Source of the DNA: Pseudomonadota bacterium
Lineage (GTDB): Bacteria > Pseudomonadota > Gammaproteobacteria > Burkholderiales > Burkholderiaceae_C
DNA length: 58,166 nt
Assembly (NCBI GenBank): GCA_018240325.1
Contig: JAFEFZ010000252.1
Location: forward strand, 1 to 58,166
Reading direction: 5' to 3'
Shown: positions 26,058-34,918 of the stretch, piece after piece
Numbering within the stretch: position 1 is the first letter of the stretch
Layout of the letters: each line of letters starts with the position of its first letter
The notes under the pieces: model-generated
The model's database searches: none
Told to the model about the DNA's origin: nothing
Seen by the model: the letters and a program-made list of their open reading frames with translations, nothing else
Position numbers and translations under genes: made by a program

Positions 26058-28826
26058 TTATCCGGCGGGCGCCGTTCGCCGTGGCCGCTTGGCCGGCGCC
26101 GCCGGCAGCAGCGAGGCCAAGGCCTGCCAGCGCTCGAACAGGAAGGCCACGCGCTCGGCGTCGGACTTGAAGGCGCCCAGCTTCTTGCCGTAGGCGGCGT
26201 CGACCGCCGCGTCGAGCTTGTGGTGCGCCTTCAGCAGCGCGGGCGGCATGGTCAGCGGGTCGTACAGGTCGGCGAGCGTCGCGTCGGGGAACATCGCGCG
26301 GGCGTCGAGCACGGCCTGCGCGGCGGCCTCGACCGCGGCGCGCTGCGCATCGCTCGGCGCTTCGGGCCAGGGGAAGTTGTTGTAGACGATCGCGGCCGAG
26401 TAGCGGTAGCGGCTTTCCAGTCGGCCGCAGGTGGAGCGCACCCAGGCGTTGTGCATCGTGCTGGTGAGGATGCCGAAGTGGTAGGGCTTGGCCTCGGGCA
26501 TGACGAACAGCAGGTCGCTGCACAGCGTCTCGGTATCGATGAAACCCATCGGCACGAATTCGCGACGCTCGGACGAAACCTTGGCGATCACGACCGACGT
26601 GCCAAGAGGCATGTTCTCGACATGGAAGCGGGTCGGCGTTGCCGCCAGTGCGCGCGTCGGCGCACTCCGGCTCGCCTCGCGGAAGCGCTTCACGGCCTGG
26701 ATGCGCTGCATCACCGACGGCATGCCGCGCAAGTCGCCCGGTGATGCGTCGCCAAGCCACAAGCACCAGCGCTCGTAGCCGTTGATGAACTCGTCCGCCC
26801 CCAGCCACCGGCGGAAGAATCGCCGCGCCCCCGGCTCTGCGGCAACGAAGGCGTCACGCTCCTCGGTCGTGAACAGGTAGTTGCCGTCGTCGATCGGCTT
26901 GTTGCCGATACCGATCGCCGGCACGTCGCAGATCGGCCGGCTGCGCCGCGCCAACACCACGTCGGGCGCGTCGACCAGGTACGGGTTGATGTTCGCCGCT
27001 GCCCGCGCGTGCGGCTCGCCGCGGATGTCGTCGTATTCGTAGATCGTCTTCGGCGCATGCTCGCCGAGGCCGAAGCCGACGATCACACAGTGCACCGCGG
27101 CGACGCCGCGCGCTTCGTTGCTCCACTGGAAGGTTCGGTGCGCGAAGTGGATCTTCGCGCCCTGCCCGAGTATCCAGCCCCACAGCACGCCGACCTGCTC
27201 ACCCTGCGTGATGCTGTTGGTCGAGACGAAGGCGCAGCGCGGACCCGCGCCGTCGCCCGCCTTCGCGTAGCGCAGTGCCTTGACGTACCACGCGGCGACG
27301 AAGTCGAGCAGCCCGCCGCCCTCGACGCCGACGAACACCGCCTGCGCGTCGGCGCGCTGCGCATCGTCCATGAACTTGGCGCCGACAAAGGGCGGGTTGC
27401 CGAGCACATACGCGCAGCGCTCGGGCGGCAGCACCTCGGCCCAGTCGATCCGCAGCGCGTTGCCGTGCACAATGTGCGGCGCGGCCACGAGCGGGATGCG
27501 CGCGAAGTACTGACCGAACTCCTCGCTGACGCGCAGGTTCATCTGGTGGTCGATCAGCCACAGCGCCACCTGCGCGATCTGCGCCGGGAATTCCTCGATC
27601 TCGATGCCGTGAAACTGGTCGACGTCGAGCGCGATCAGCTGGTGCACGTCGAGCGTGCGCTGCCCGCCGGCATAGGCCGCACGCAGCACTTCGAGTTCGA
27701 GCAGCCGCAGCTCGCGGTAGCTGATCACCAGGAAGTTGCCGCAGCCGCAGGCCGGGTCCAGCAGGTTCAGCCCGCGCAGCTTCTTGTGGAACTCGAACAG
27801 CCGGTTGCGGTTGCCCTTGACCTTGTGGAACTCGGCCCACAGCTCGTCCAGGAACAGCGGCCCGATCAGCTTGAGGATGTTCTCCTCGCTGGTGTAGTGC
27901 GCGCCCAGGTTGCGCCGCGCCTTCGCGTCCATGATGCTCTGGAAGAGGGCGCCGAAGATCGCCGGGCTGATCGCGCTCCAGTCGATCGCGCAGGCGTCGA
28001 GCAGGTGCTCGCGCATCGCCGCGTCGAAGGCCGCCAGCGGCAGCACCTCGGCGAAGAGCGCGCCGTTGACGTAGGGGAAGGCGGCAAGCTGCTCGTCGAG
28101 CGCGCGCGAGCGCTGGTCTTCCGGCGTATTCAGCACCTGGAACAGCGCGGCCAGTTGCGGCCCCAGGTCGCTGCCGTCGGCACGGCTGCGCTCTTCCACC
28201 CACGCACGGAAGGCCTGCGCCGGCTGGAAGATGCCGGTGTCGTCGGCGAACAGGCAGAACAGCAGCCGCACCAGCAGCACTTCGAGCGCGTGGCCGGCGT
28301 AGCCGCTGGCCTTGAGCGCATCGTGCAGCCGGCCCATGCGCTCGGCCGCCTTCAGGTTGACCGGGTCCTGCGGCTTGATCGTCTGCACCTGGTAGCCGGC
28401 GATGAAGGCAAAGCGCTTCAGGTGCTTGTGCAGGTCGGCGAGCGCAAACTCGATCTGCTCGCCGCCGACCAGGTCGCTCAGCCGCAGGCGCGCGAAGTCG
28501 GTGACGACGACGTAGCGCGGCAGGTCGCGCTCGGTGATGCCGGGGAAGTAGTCCAGCGCCTGGCCGAAGGCTCGGTCCAGGCTCTTGCCGCGCGACTTGT
28601 GCTCGACGATGAGCATGCCGGGCCAGAACAGGTCGACGAAACCCTGGCCGCCGCCGTGCTTCTTGACCGCGTGCTCGAAGCTCGCCAGCCGCTTCGGGCT
28701 CAGGCCGAAGACGGCGAAGAAGTCGATCCAGAACGGCTGCGCCTGCGCGCGTTCGTCGGCGGCGTCGGCCCAGTCCTTGGCGAAGGCGATCGCGCGGGCC
28801 TTGATCTCGTTCCAGCTCAGCGGCAT
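26058..28826 (-). CDS. MmeI-like single-chain restriction-modification enzyme (type IIL/IIG)
   Basis: Large fused nuclease-methyltransferase (922 aa), close to the size of MmeI. The N-terminal nuclease has the PD-(D/E)XK arrangement D-X9-EXK, with D65, E75 and K77 in LFWPGMLIVEHKSRGK. A helical linker leads to the N6-adenine methyltransferase with motif X-like HYTSEENILK (about residue 310), motif I LLDPACGCGNFL (about 355-366) and motif IV GNPPFVG (about 476-482). Residues about 600-850 should contain the target-recognition domain, including YSAAIVYNNFPWP. Such enzymes methylate one strand and cut at a distance. The specificity cannot be read from sequence. First gene of the mmeI-mntA-hepT cassette. 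Confidence 0.9.
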   Translation of the reverse strand: MPLSWNEIKARAIAFAKDWADAADERAQAQPFWIDFFAVFGLSPKRLASFEHAVKKHGGGQGFVDLFWPGMLIVEHKSRGKSLDRAFGQALDYFPGITERDLPRYVVVTDFARLRLSDLVGGEQIEFALADLHKHLKRFAFIAGYQVQTIKPQDPVNLKAAERMGRLHDALKASGYAGHALEVLLVRLLFCLFADDTGIFQPAQAFRAWVEERSRADGSDLGPQLAALFQVLNTPEDQRSRALDEQLAAFPYVNGALFAEVLPLAAFDAAMREHLLDACAIDWSAISPAIFGALFQSIMDAKARRNLGAHYTSEENILKLIGPLFLDELWAEFHKVKGNRNRLFEFHKKLRGLNLLDPACGCGNFLVISYRELRLLELEVLRAAYAGGQRTLDVHQLIALDVDQFHGIEIEEFPAQIAQVALWLIDHQMNLRVSEEFGQYFARIPLVAAPHIVHGNALRIDWAEVLPPERCAYVLGNPPFVGAKFMDDAQRADAQAVFVGVEGGGLLDFVAAWYVKALRYAKAGDGAGPRCAFVSTNSITQGEQVGVLWGWILGQGAKIHFAHRTFQWSNEARGVAAVHCVIVGFGLGEHAPKTIYEYDDIRGEPHARAAANINPYLVDAPDVVLARRSRPICDVPAIGIGNKPIDDGNYLFTTEERDAFVAAEPGARRFFRRWLGADEFINGYERWCLWLGDASPGDLRGMPSVMQRIQAVKRFREASRSAPTRALAATPTRFHVENMPLGTSVVIAKVSSERREFVPMGFIDTETLCSDLLFVMPEAKPYHFGILTSTMHNAWVRSTCGRLESRYRYSAAIVYNNFPWPEAPSDAQRAAVEAAAQAVLDARAMFPDATLADLYDPLTMPPALLKAHHKLDAAVDAAYGKKLGAFKSDAERVAFLFERWQALASLLPAAPAKRPRRTAPAG

Positions 28827-28856
28827 TCGGCGGTGGCGGCCATCGGGTGGCGGCGG

Positions 28857-28862
28857 ATTCTA
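28857..28862 (-). promoter_or_regulatory. -10-like TAGAAT upstream of the MmeI-like gene
   Basis: Minus-strand CCTAGAAT with TAGAAT at 28862-28857, 30 bp before the ATG at 28826. No good -35 at 17 bp spacing. Supported mainly by the recurrence of the same heptamer before other genes in the window. Confidence 0.35.
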
Positions 28863-29094
28863 GGGAGCACGCTGGGCACGCAGTCGGCCGATGGGATCCC
28901 GACGGGCCCCGCCGCGGCAGCCGGTCGCGCAGGGCAGGACGGCGGCGGGCACACCGGGCTCGAGGCCAAGGTGCTTCACGCGGCGCCGCGGCGCGGCCCT
29001 GGCACGGTCCCGAGCCGCATCGAGGCCGGTTAGATTCCCTGTCGCCTCCTGGGCAGCCGGCGCCGGGCCGGCGCTGAACAGGGAAGATGCGACG

Positions 29095-29298
29095 ATGAAG
29101 ACGATGCGCGATGCCGCCCTGGGCTGCAACCTCGCCTGGGGCCTCGTCGATGCGGTGATGGACCGCGTGCGCACGATTACCGATCGCGGCAGGCGGCTCG
29201 CGCCGGCGGTGCGCGCCGACTCTCGGGAATGGACGGGCGGGCTCTCGATGCCCATGCCGGGCGTGGCGCTCGCGACGGCCGCCGCGCGGGGCGAATGA
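29095..29298 (+). pseudogene. Remnant of a small integral-membrane protein (possible VIT-like N-terminus)
   Basis: A 67-codon frame starting MKTMRDAALGCNLAWGLVDAVMDRVRTITDRGRR (ATG 29095, preceded by the Shine-Dalgarno-like AGGGAAG). The GCNLAWGLVDAVM segment recalls the first helix of a membrane-protein family often labelled VIT/CCC1-like, but the rest of such a protein is missing and the tail (from about residue 35) is unrelated. It looks like a truncated gene. The TGA overlaps the next ATG by 4 bp (29295-29298), so it may now act as a leader peptide for that gene. Family assignment is tentative and rests on memory of the motif. Confidence 0.4.
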
Positions 29299-29942
29299 TG
29301 CGTGGCGCCGCCATGGCAGGCGCCCTCGCGATGACCGTGACGACGGCGCTGGCGCAGGAGGGCGCAGCCGCCGGGCGCCGAGCGGGCCCGCCGGCCGCGC
29401 CCGAATGGGAGTTCGCGGCGACGGGCTACTGGAACGCCCCGCGCGCCGGGGACGGCTACGCCTCGGGCCTCTTCGCCGCCGACCGCGGCGCGCTCCACCT
29501 GGAAGCGCGCATCAACTACGAGGCCCTGCACACGCAGTCGGCATTCGTCGGCTGGACCTTTTCCTGGGGCGAGGCGGTGAAGCTCGAGGCCACGCCCATC
29601 GTCGGCGGCGTCACCGGCGACGTGCGCGGCCCGATCGGCGGCCTCGAGCTCGCGCTCTCGGCCGGGCGATTCGACGCTTATCTCGAGGGCGAGCGCGTCC
29701 ACGACCGCAGCGACGCTGCGGCAAGCTACACCTATGTGTGGAGCGAGCTGGGATGGCGTCCGGCCGAGTGGCTGCGCCTGGGGGCAGCGGCGCAGCGCAC
29801 CCGCATCTGGGGCGGCGACCGCGAGCTGCAGCGCGGCCCCTTCGTGCAGTTGACGCGCGCGGGGATCACGGTCTCCGGCTACTGGTTCAACCCCGGATCC
29901 TCCGCGCAGGTGGCGATCGTCACGCTCGGCGTCACCTTCTGA
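29295..29942 (+). CDS. Putative outer-membrane beta-barrel protein
   Basis: Exported protein of 215 aa with a signal peptide ending ALAQ (about residues 1-21). The mature part shows repeated alternating hydrophobic strands ending in aromatic residues (LHLEARINYEAL, SAFVGWTFSW, AYLEGERVHD, SYTYVWSELGWRP, LRLGAAAQRTRIW) and closes with VTLGVTF, a terminal Phe as in outer-membrane barrels. About ten strands could form a small barrel. No known family was recognised. Start ATG 29295 (or 29298) overlaps the upstream fragment. Confidence 0.7.
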   Translation: MMRGAAMAGALAMTVTTALAQEGAAAGRRAGPPAAPEWEFAATGYWNAPRAGDGYASGLFAADRGALHLEARINYEALHTQSAFVGWTFSWGEAVKLEATPIVGGVTGDVRGPIGGLELALSAGRFDAYLEGERVHDRSDAAASYTYVWSELGWRPAEWLRLGAAAQRTRIWGGDRELQRGPFVQLTRAGITVSGYWFNPGSSAQVAIVTLGVTF

Positions 29943-30204
29943 ACGGCGGCTGCGGCGGCGCCCGCCGCACGCAGGAAGTCCCGCGGCCGACCGCTTCGCA
30001 GAGCGGCTGCGTGCGTCCGCGGATGCGATCGCGCAGCGGCTTCGGCAAGCCGTGCGCCGGCGCGGTACCGGCTGCTCACACCCCGCGCCGGCAGGCCGCG
30101 CCCTTCATCGTGGGTTCCGGCTCCTCCACGCCAGGGACGGCGACGCTGCCACGACCAGCCGAGCCGGGCATTGAAAAGCACGGCGGCGGCGCCATGTGCA
30201 GCGG

Positions 30205-30642
30205 ATGAATACCGCTGCCGACACCGTGCACGTGCCCTGCGCCCATTGCGGCGCGACCAACCGCATCCCGGCGGCCCGGCTGGCCGAAGACCCGGTGTGC
30301 GGCCGCTGCGGCGCAGCGCTGCTCGACGGCAGGCCGATCGAGCTCACCGACGCCGACTTCGACCGCGTCGCCGGGCGCAGCGATCTGCCGGTGGTGGTGG
30401 ACTTCTGGGCGCCCTGGTGCGGCCCGTGCCGGCAGATGGCGCCGCAGTTCGCGCAGGCGGCCGGCGCGATGAAGGGCCGCGCGCTGTTCGTCAAGGTCAA
30501 CAGCGACGCCAGCCCGCGCACGGCGGCACGCTTCGGCATCCGCAGCATCCCGACGCTGGTGAAGCTGCAGCACGGCGACGAAGTGGCGCGCGTGGCCGGC
30601 GCGCGCCCGGCCGGGCAGATCGTGCAGTTCGCGGGCGGCTGA
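30205..30642 (+). CDS. trxC: Thioredoxin 2 (zinc-containing thioredoxin)
   Basis: Cytoplasmic disulfide reductase (145 aa). An N-terminal zinc-ribbon with two Cys pairs (CAHC and CGRC) precedes a thioredoxin fold with the active site FWAPWCGPCRQMAP and the cis-Pro loop SIPTLVKL. This is the TrxC domain order. Start uncertain: ATG 30205 was chosen, but an in-frame GTG at 30196 would add three residues. In E. coli trxC is induced by OxyR; no such site was recognised here. Monocistronic. Confidence 0.95.
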   Translation: MNTAADTVHVPCAHCGATNRIPAARLAEDPVCGRCGAALLDGRPIELTDADFDRVAGRSDLPVVVDFWAPWCGPCRQMAPQFAQAAGAMKGRALFVKVNSDASPRTAARFGIRSIPTLVKLQHGDEVARVAGARPAGQIVQFAGG

Positions 30643-30864
30643 CGCTTCGCACGGGCGCCGCTGCGGGGCCGGCGCACACCGCGCCGCAGGCCGGCGCGCC
30701 CGTTTCCGGGCTCCGACGACAACGCACAAACGGGGTCATGGCGGCGAATAGTGCGCGACCGCATGGCCCGCCGTGCCGCGCTCGGCGCGTGCAACGCAAG
30801 ACGCAGGCCAGAATCGCCGCATCGTTGGGTTGCCCATCCCGGGCGACGGCGTTCGGAGGCTCGC

Positions 30865-31974
30865 GTGGATCCACATTCCCCTTTTCGAGAACCCGCATTC
30901 GGCCGGATCCGCTCCGCGGTTCGCGGTTTCGCCTGCGCGGCGGTCGCGCTGCTGGTCGGCTGCAGCGGCGGCGGCGGCACCAGCGACGGGGCATTCCTCC
31001 CGCCGGGCCTGGACAAGACCGCACCGACGGTCGTTCACGTCACGCCGTCCAACGGCACGCGCGATGTCGGCACCAACAGCCCGCTGACGATCGCCTTCAG
31101 CGAGCCGATGAGCGAGACATCGCTGGGCGCGGCGATCCGCCTGGTCGACGAGGCATCCGGCGCGCCCGTCGCGTTAGGGGCGATCGACTACGACAGCGCC
31201 AACCAGCTGGTGACGGTCTTCCCGCAGTCGCCGCTGGGCGCCAACCGCCAGTTCGAGGCCTCGATCGGCACCGATGCGAAAGACCTGAGCGGAAACAGGC
31301 TGGCAAGCGAACACCGCTGGCGCTTCACCACGGCCGCGGGCGCCGACACCACGCCGCCGACCGTGACCTCGCACACGCCGGCCGCGGGCGCCACGGACGT
31401 CGCCGTCGGCAACTCCATCGCGATGTCGTTCAGCGAGCCGATGGATGCACGCACCGTCGCGGCCGCCTTCGAGTTGAGCAACGGCACCGCCCGCGTGGCC
31501 GGCACGCTCGAGTCGATCGGCCAGGCCGCCGTCTTCAAGCCTGCTGCTGCGCTGGCGCCTGCGGCCACCTACGTCGCCACGTTGCGCAGCACCGCCACCG
31601 ACCTGGCGGGCAACCCGCTGGCCGCGGACTACCGGTGGAGCTTCACCACCGGCAGCAACGGCAGCGGCGCCGGCATCGTCGACACCACGCCGCCGACCGT
31701 GCTGAGCGTGTCGCCGGCTCCCGGCTCGACCGACGTGCCGCGCGACACGCGGTTGATCGTGACCTTCAACGAGCCGATCTTCCCGTTCCTGTACGGCACG
31801 GTCGACGGCGCGACCGTCGACGTGGTGATCGACTATGCGAAGAACACCGCGACGCTGATCCCGACGTCGCCGCTGCGCGCACAGGTGACCTACAACTCCG
31901 GCGTGCAGGCGCGCGACCTCGCGGGCAATACGATGCCCGAGCCGTACCGCTGGGATTTCGCCACCGGGCCGTAG
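30865..31974 (+). CDS. Ig-like (Big_5) repeat lipoprotein
   Basis: Surface or periplasmic lipoprotein of 369 aa. The GTG at 30865 is preceded by a good ribosome site (GGAGG at 30855-30859). A lipobox LVGCSGGGG follows the hydrophobic segment, and the mature part has three SbsA-type Ig-like domains, each opening with a phrase like DTTPPTVxSxxPAxGxTDV and closing with RWxFTTG: at about residues 52-155, 160-260 and 265-369. These folds usually mediate adhesion or act as spacers. No catalytic module is present. Confidence 0.85.
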   Translation: MDPHSPFREPAFGRIRSAVRGFACAAVALLVGCSGGGGTSDGAFLPPGLDKTAPTVVHVTPSNGTRDVGTNSPLTIAFSEPMSETSLGAAIRLVDEASGAPVALGAIDYDSANQLVTVFPQSPLGANRQFEASIGTDAKDLSGNRLASEHRWRFTTAAGADTTPPTVTSHTPAAGATDVAVGNSIAMSFSEPMDARTVAAAFELSNGTARVAGTLESIGQAAVFKPAAALAPAATYVATLRSTATDLAGNPLAADYRWSFTTGSNGSGAGIVDTTPPTVLSVSPAPGSTDVPRDTRLIVTFNEPIFPFLYGTVDGATVDVVIDYAKNTATLIPTSPLRAQVTYNSGVQARDLAGNTMPEPYRWDFATGP

Positions 31975-32042
31975 CCGCCGCGCACCGGCGGCCGCGGGCT
32001 CCGGGCCCGAAGGGCCGCCCCGGGTTCCTGCAGCGGCACGTA

Positions 32043-32070
32043 CCCCTGCGCGGCCAGGCCCGCGCAGGGG
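32043..32070. terminator. Hairpin between convergent lipoprotein and M16 peptidase genes
   Basis: Perfect 10-bp arms, CCCCTGCGCG at 32043-32052 and CGCGCAGGGG at 32061-32070, with an 8-nt loop. It lies between stops at 31974 and 32079. No T-run on either strand, so it may only stabilise or weakly terminate transcripts. Confidence 0.5.
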
Positions 32071-32078
32071 CTGCGCAC

Positions 32079-34802
32079 TCAGGGCTTGAAGTCGCCGGCA
32101 AACACGGTCACGAACTCGGCCGGCTTCAGCACGCCGCGCAGCGCCGTGTTCACCTGCTGCGGCGTCAGCGCGGCCAGCGCCGCATCGACCTGCGCGGCCA
32201 CCGCAAAGGTGCGCCCCAGGTATTCGTTGTTGGCCAGCGCCGCGGCAAGCGCATCGTCCTGCGCCCGCGACAGCCGGCGGAAGCTGAGCAGCCCGCTGCG
32301 GCCTTCGGCCACCTCCTGCTCGGTGAAGCCGTCGCGCAGCGCGCGCGCCACTTCCTCGTCGAAGGCTGCCTCCACCTTGGCGCGGTTCTGCGGCGCGAAG
32401 ATCGCACCCGCCACCCACGGCGAATTGGCCTCGAAGGGGTTCCACTGCACGTAGCTGTACACGCTGTACGACAGGCCTTCGCCCTCGCGGATGCGCTTCC
32501 ACAGCCGCGAGCTGCCGCCACCGCCGAGCAGCTGGTTGGCGAGCATCAGCGCCGGATAGTCGGGCGCGGCCTCGGCCACCGGCAGCGGCAGGCGCACGCG
32601 CATCTCGGCGTTGGGCTTGTCGGGCGTGGTCAGCACGATGCGCTGCGGCTTGGGCTCGATGAAGGGCAGCGGCACGCGCGTGAAGGGCGCGCCGCCGGTC
32701 CAGCCGCCGAAGGCCTGCTGCAGCGCGGCGCGCACCGCGGCCGCGTCGAGGTCGCCGGCGGCACCGAACTCGCCGGTGCCGGCGCCGTAGAAGCGGCGGT
32801 GGAAGTCGCGCAGCTGCGGCAGCGCCAGCGCCTTCAGGTCCTGCTCGATCTCGTCGAAGCTGCGCGCGTAGCGCACGTCGCCGCGCGGGTAGGGGTTGCC
32901 GGCGCGGGCCAGCGCATTGGCCGCCACCGCGCCCGGCTCCTTGCGCTGCTGCTCGACGCGCGTCAGCGCCTGGCGCCGGTATTCGTCGAAGGCGTCGGCC
33001 GGCAGCGCCGGGTCGCGCAGCAGTTCGCCCACGAGCCGCAGCGCGTCGGCCAGGTGCTCGCGCCGCGAACTCAGGCTGATGCTGACCGAACCGGGCGCGC
33101 TGCCGATCGCCAGCTCGGTCTTGAGCGCGTCGAGCCGGTCCTGCACCTGTTGGCGGCTCAGGCGCGACGTGCCCTTGTCGAGCATCGCCGCGAGCGCATC
33201 GGCCACCGCGTTGGTGCCCTTCAACGACTGCTCGTCGCCGAAGCGCAGCGTCAGCACCGCGCGCACCGCGCCGCCGCGCGTGCCCTTGGGCAGCACCGCC
33301 GCCTTGATGCCGGCCACCGTGAAACGCTCGGTGCGCGCGTCGATGTTGGCCGGCGTCGCGTCGAAGGCCTCGACCTTGGCCGCCGCCGGCTGCGGCTTGA
33401 AGCCCGCCATCTCCTGCGCCACGTCGGGCTTGGCCGGCGCCGGCGCGCGCTGCGGCGCATCGGTGGGCAGGTAGATGCCGAGCGTGCGGTTGGACGGCAG
33501 CAGGTAGGCGTCGGCCACGCGCTGCACGTCGGCGCGGCTGACGGCGCGCACGCGGTCGCGCTCGAGGAAGAACATGCGCCAGTCGCCCAGCGCCACCGAT
33601 TCCGACAGCGCGTAGCCGATCTCCTCGGGGTTGGTGAAGCTCTGCTCCCAGGCGTTGAGCCACTGGGTGCGCGCGCGCTCGACCTCCGCGTCGGTGACGG
33701 GCTGGCGCGCCAGATGCTCGGCGGTGTCGAGCAGCACCTGGCGCACCCGGTCGACGTCGCCGCCGGGCGCCAGCTGCGCACCGGCCACCAGCACCGACGG
33801 GTCGGCCAGCGACCAGGCGAAGGCAAAGGCACTGGCCGCCAGGCCGGGCTCGACCAGCGCCTTGTGCAGCCGGCCCGAAGGCGTGTCGCCCAGCACCTGC
33901 GCGAGCAGCTCGACCGCGGCAAAGTCGGCCTGCGAGCCGGCCGGCACATGCCACGCGGCATAGACCATCGGCGCGCCGCCGGTGCGCCGCAGCGTGACGC
34001 TGCGCTCGCCGTCCTGCACCGGGTCGATCGTGTACTGGGTGGGCAGCGTGCGCGCGGGCTTCGGGATCGCGCCGAAGCTGTCGGCCACCCAGCGCAGCAC
34101 CTGCTGCGGGTCGAAGCGGCCCGAGACGATCAGCGTCGCGTTGTCGGGCTGGTAGTACAGCCGGTAGAAGGCCTGCAGGCGCGGGATGTCGACGTTCTCG
34201 ACATCGCTGCGCGCGCCGATCGTCGAGCGCCCGTACGGGTGCCACTCGTAGGCGCTGGCGAGCATCTTCTGCATCAGCATGCGGCTGGGGTTGTTCTCGC
34301 CGCGCTCCATCTCGTTGCGCACCACCGTCATCTCGGTGTCGAGGTCGGCGCGGGCGATGAAGCTGTTGACCATCGAGTCGGCCAGCCAGCCCAGGTACCA
34401 CTTCAGGTTGCCGTCGTCGGCCGAGAAGGTGGCGGTGTAGTTGGTGCGGTCCTGGCTGGTGGAGCCGTTGGCCGCGAGGCCGCGCTTGGTGAACTCGGCC
34501 CAGACCTTCGGGTGCGTGGGCGTGCCCTTGAACAGCAGGTGCTCGAGCAGGTGCGCCATGCCGGTTTCGCCGGTGTTCTCGTGGCGCGAGCCGACGCGGT
34601 AGGTCAGGTTGACGGTGGTGCTGGGCTTGGAGTCGTCGGGCACCAGCAGCACTTGCAGGCCGTTGGTCAGCCGGTATTCGTCGATGCCCTCGACCGAGCG
34701 CACCGCGGTGACGCCGGGCGGCAGCGCCTGCGCGAAGCTGATCTGCAGCGGCAGCAGGGCGAACAGGACGAGCGCGGCGAGGCGCTGCAGGCTTCGGGTC
34801 AT
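32079..34802 (-). CDS. M16 family zinc metallopeptidase, double-domain, exported
   Basis: Pitrilysin-type peptidase (907 aa) with two M16 halves in one chain. A signal peptide ends near SFAQA (about residue 26). The inverted zinc motif HLLEHLLFKGT (HxxEH) lies at about residues 84-94, and the downstream zinc Glu is probably in EMTVVRNEMERGENNP. The second half (from about residue 480) contains RFGDEQSLKGTNAVADALAAM and lacks an HxxEH, as expected for the regulatory half. Probably a periplasmic protease. A TAGACT -10-like box lies at 34835-34830, 27 bp upstream. Confidence 0.93.
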   Translation of the reverse strand: MTRSLQRLAALVLFALLPLQISFAQALPPGVTAVRSVEGIDEYRLTNGLQVLLVPDDSKPSTTVNLTYRVGSRHENTGETGMAHLLEHLLFKGTPTHPKVWAEFTKRGLAANGSTSQDRTNYTATFSADDGNLKWYLGWLADSMVNSFIARADLDTEMTVVRNEMERGENNPSRMLMQKMLASAYEWHPYGRSTIGARSDVENVDIPRLQAFYRLYYQPDNATLIVSGRFDPQQVLRWVADSFGAIPKPARTLPTQYTIDPVQDGERSVTLRRTGGAPMVYAAWHVPAGSQADFAAVELLAQVLGDTPSGRLHKALVEPGLAASAFAFAWSLADPSVLVAGAQLAPGGDVDRVRQVLLDTAEHLARQPVTDAEVERARTQWLNAWEQSFTNPEEIGYALSESVALGDWRMFFLERDRVRAVSRADVQRVADAYLLPSNRTLGIYLPTDAPQRAPAPAKPDVAQEMAGFKPQPAAAKVEAFDATPANIDARTERFTVAGIKAAVLPKGTRGGAVRAVLTLRFGDEQSLKGTNAVADALAAMLDKGTSRLSRQQVQDRLDALKTELAIGSAPGSVSISLSSRREHLADALRLVGELLRDPALPADAFDEYRRQALTRVEQQRKEPGAVAANALARAGNPYPRGDVRYARSFDEIEQDLKALALPQLRDFHRRFYGAGTGEFGAAGDLDAAAVRAALQQAFGGWTGGAPFTRVPLPFIEPKPQRIVLTTPDKPNAEMRVRLPLPVAEAAPDYPALMLANQLLGGGGSSRLWKRIREGEGLSYSVYSYVQWNPFEANSPWVAGAIFAPQNRAKVEAAFDEEVARALRDGFTEQEVAEGRSGLLSFRRLSRAQDDALAAALANNEYLGRTFAVAAQVDAALAALTPQQVNTALRGVLKPAEFVTVFAGDFKP

Positions 34803-34918
34803 GGCTTCGGGGCGTGAACGCGACGCGCGAGTCTAGGCGCGCGCCGTTAACCGGGTGTTAGCAGCCGGCGGCACGGGCTGCGCACCCATCCCGTTTGGCG
34901 CTGCGGATCGGCGCGGCA

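Noticed and set aside
29879-30181. Minus-strand 100-codon frame in the gap before trxC
   Set aside because: No ribosome site, no motif, and it overlaps the end of the outer-membrane protein gene.
30171-34817. Open frame of about 1550 codons on the plus strand across trxC, the Ig-like gene and the M16 peptidase
   Set aside because: It crosses several real genes in other frames and has the low-complexity composition of a shadow frame.
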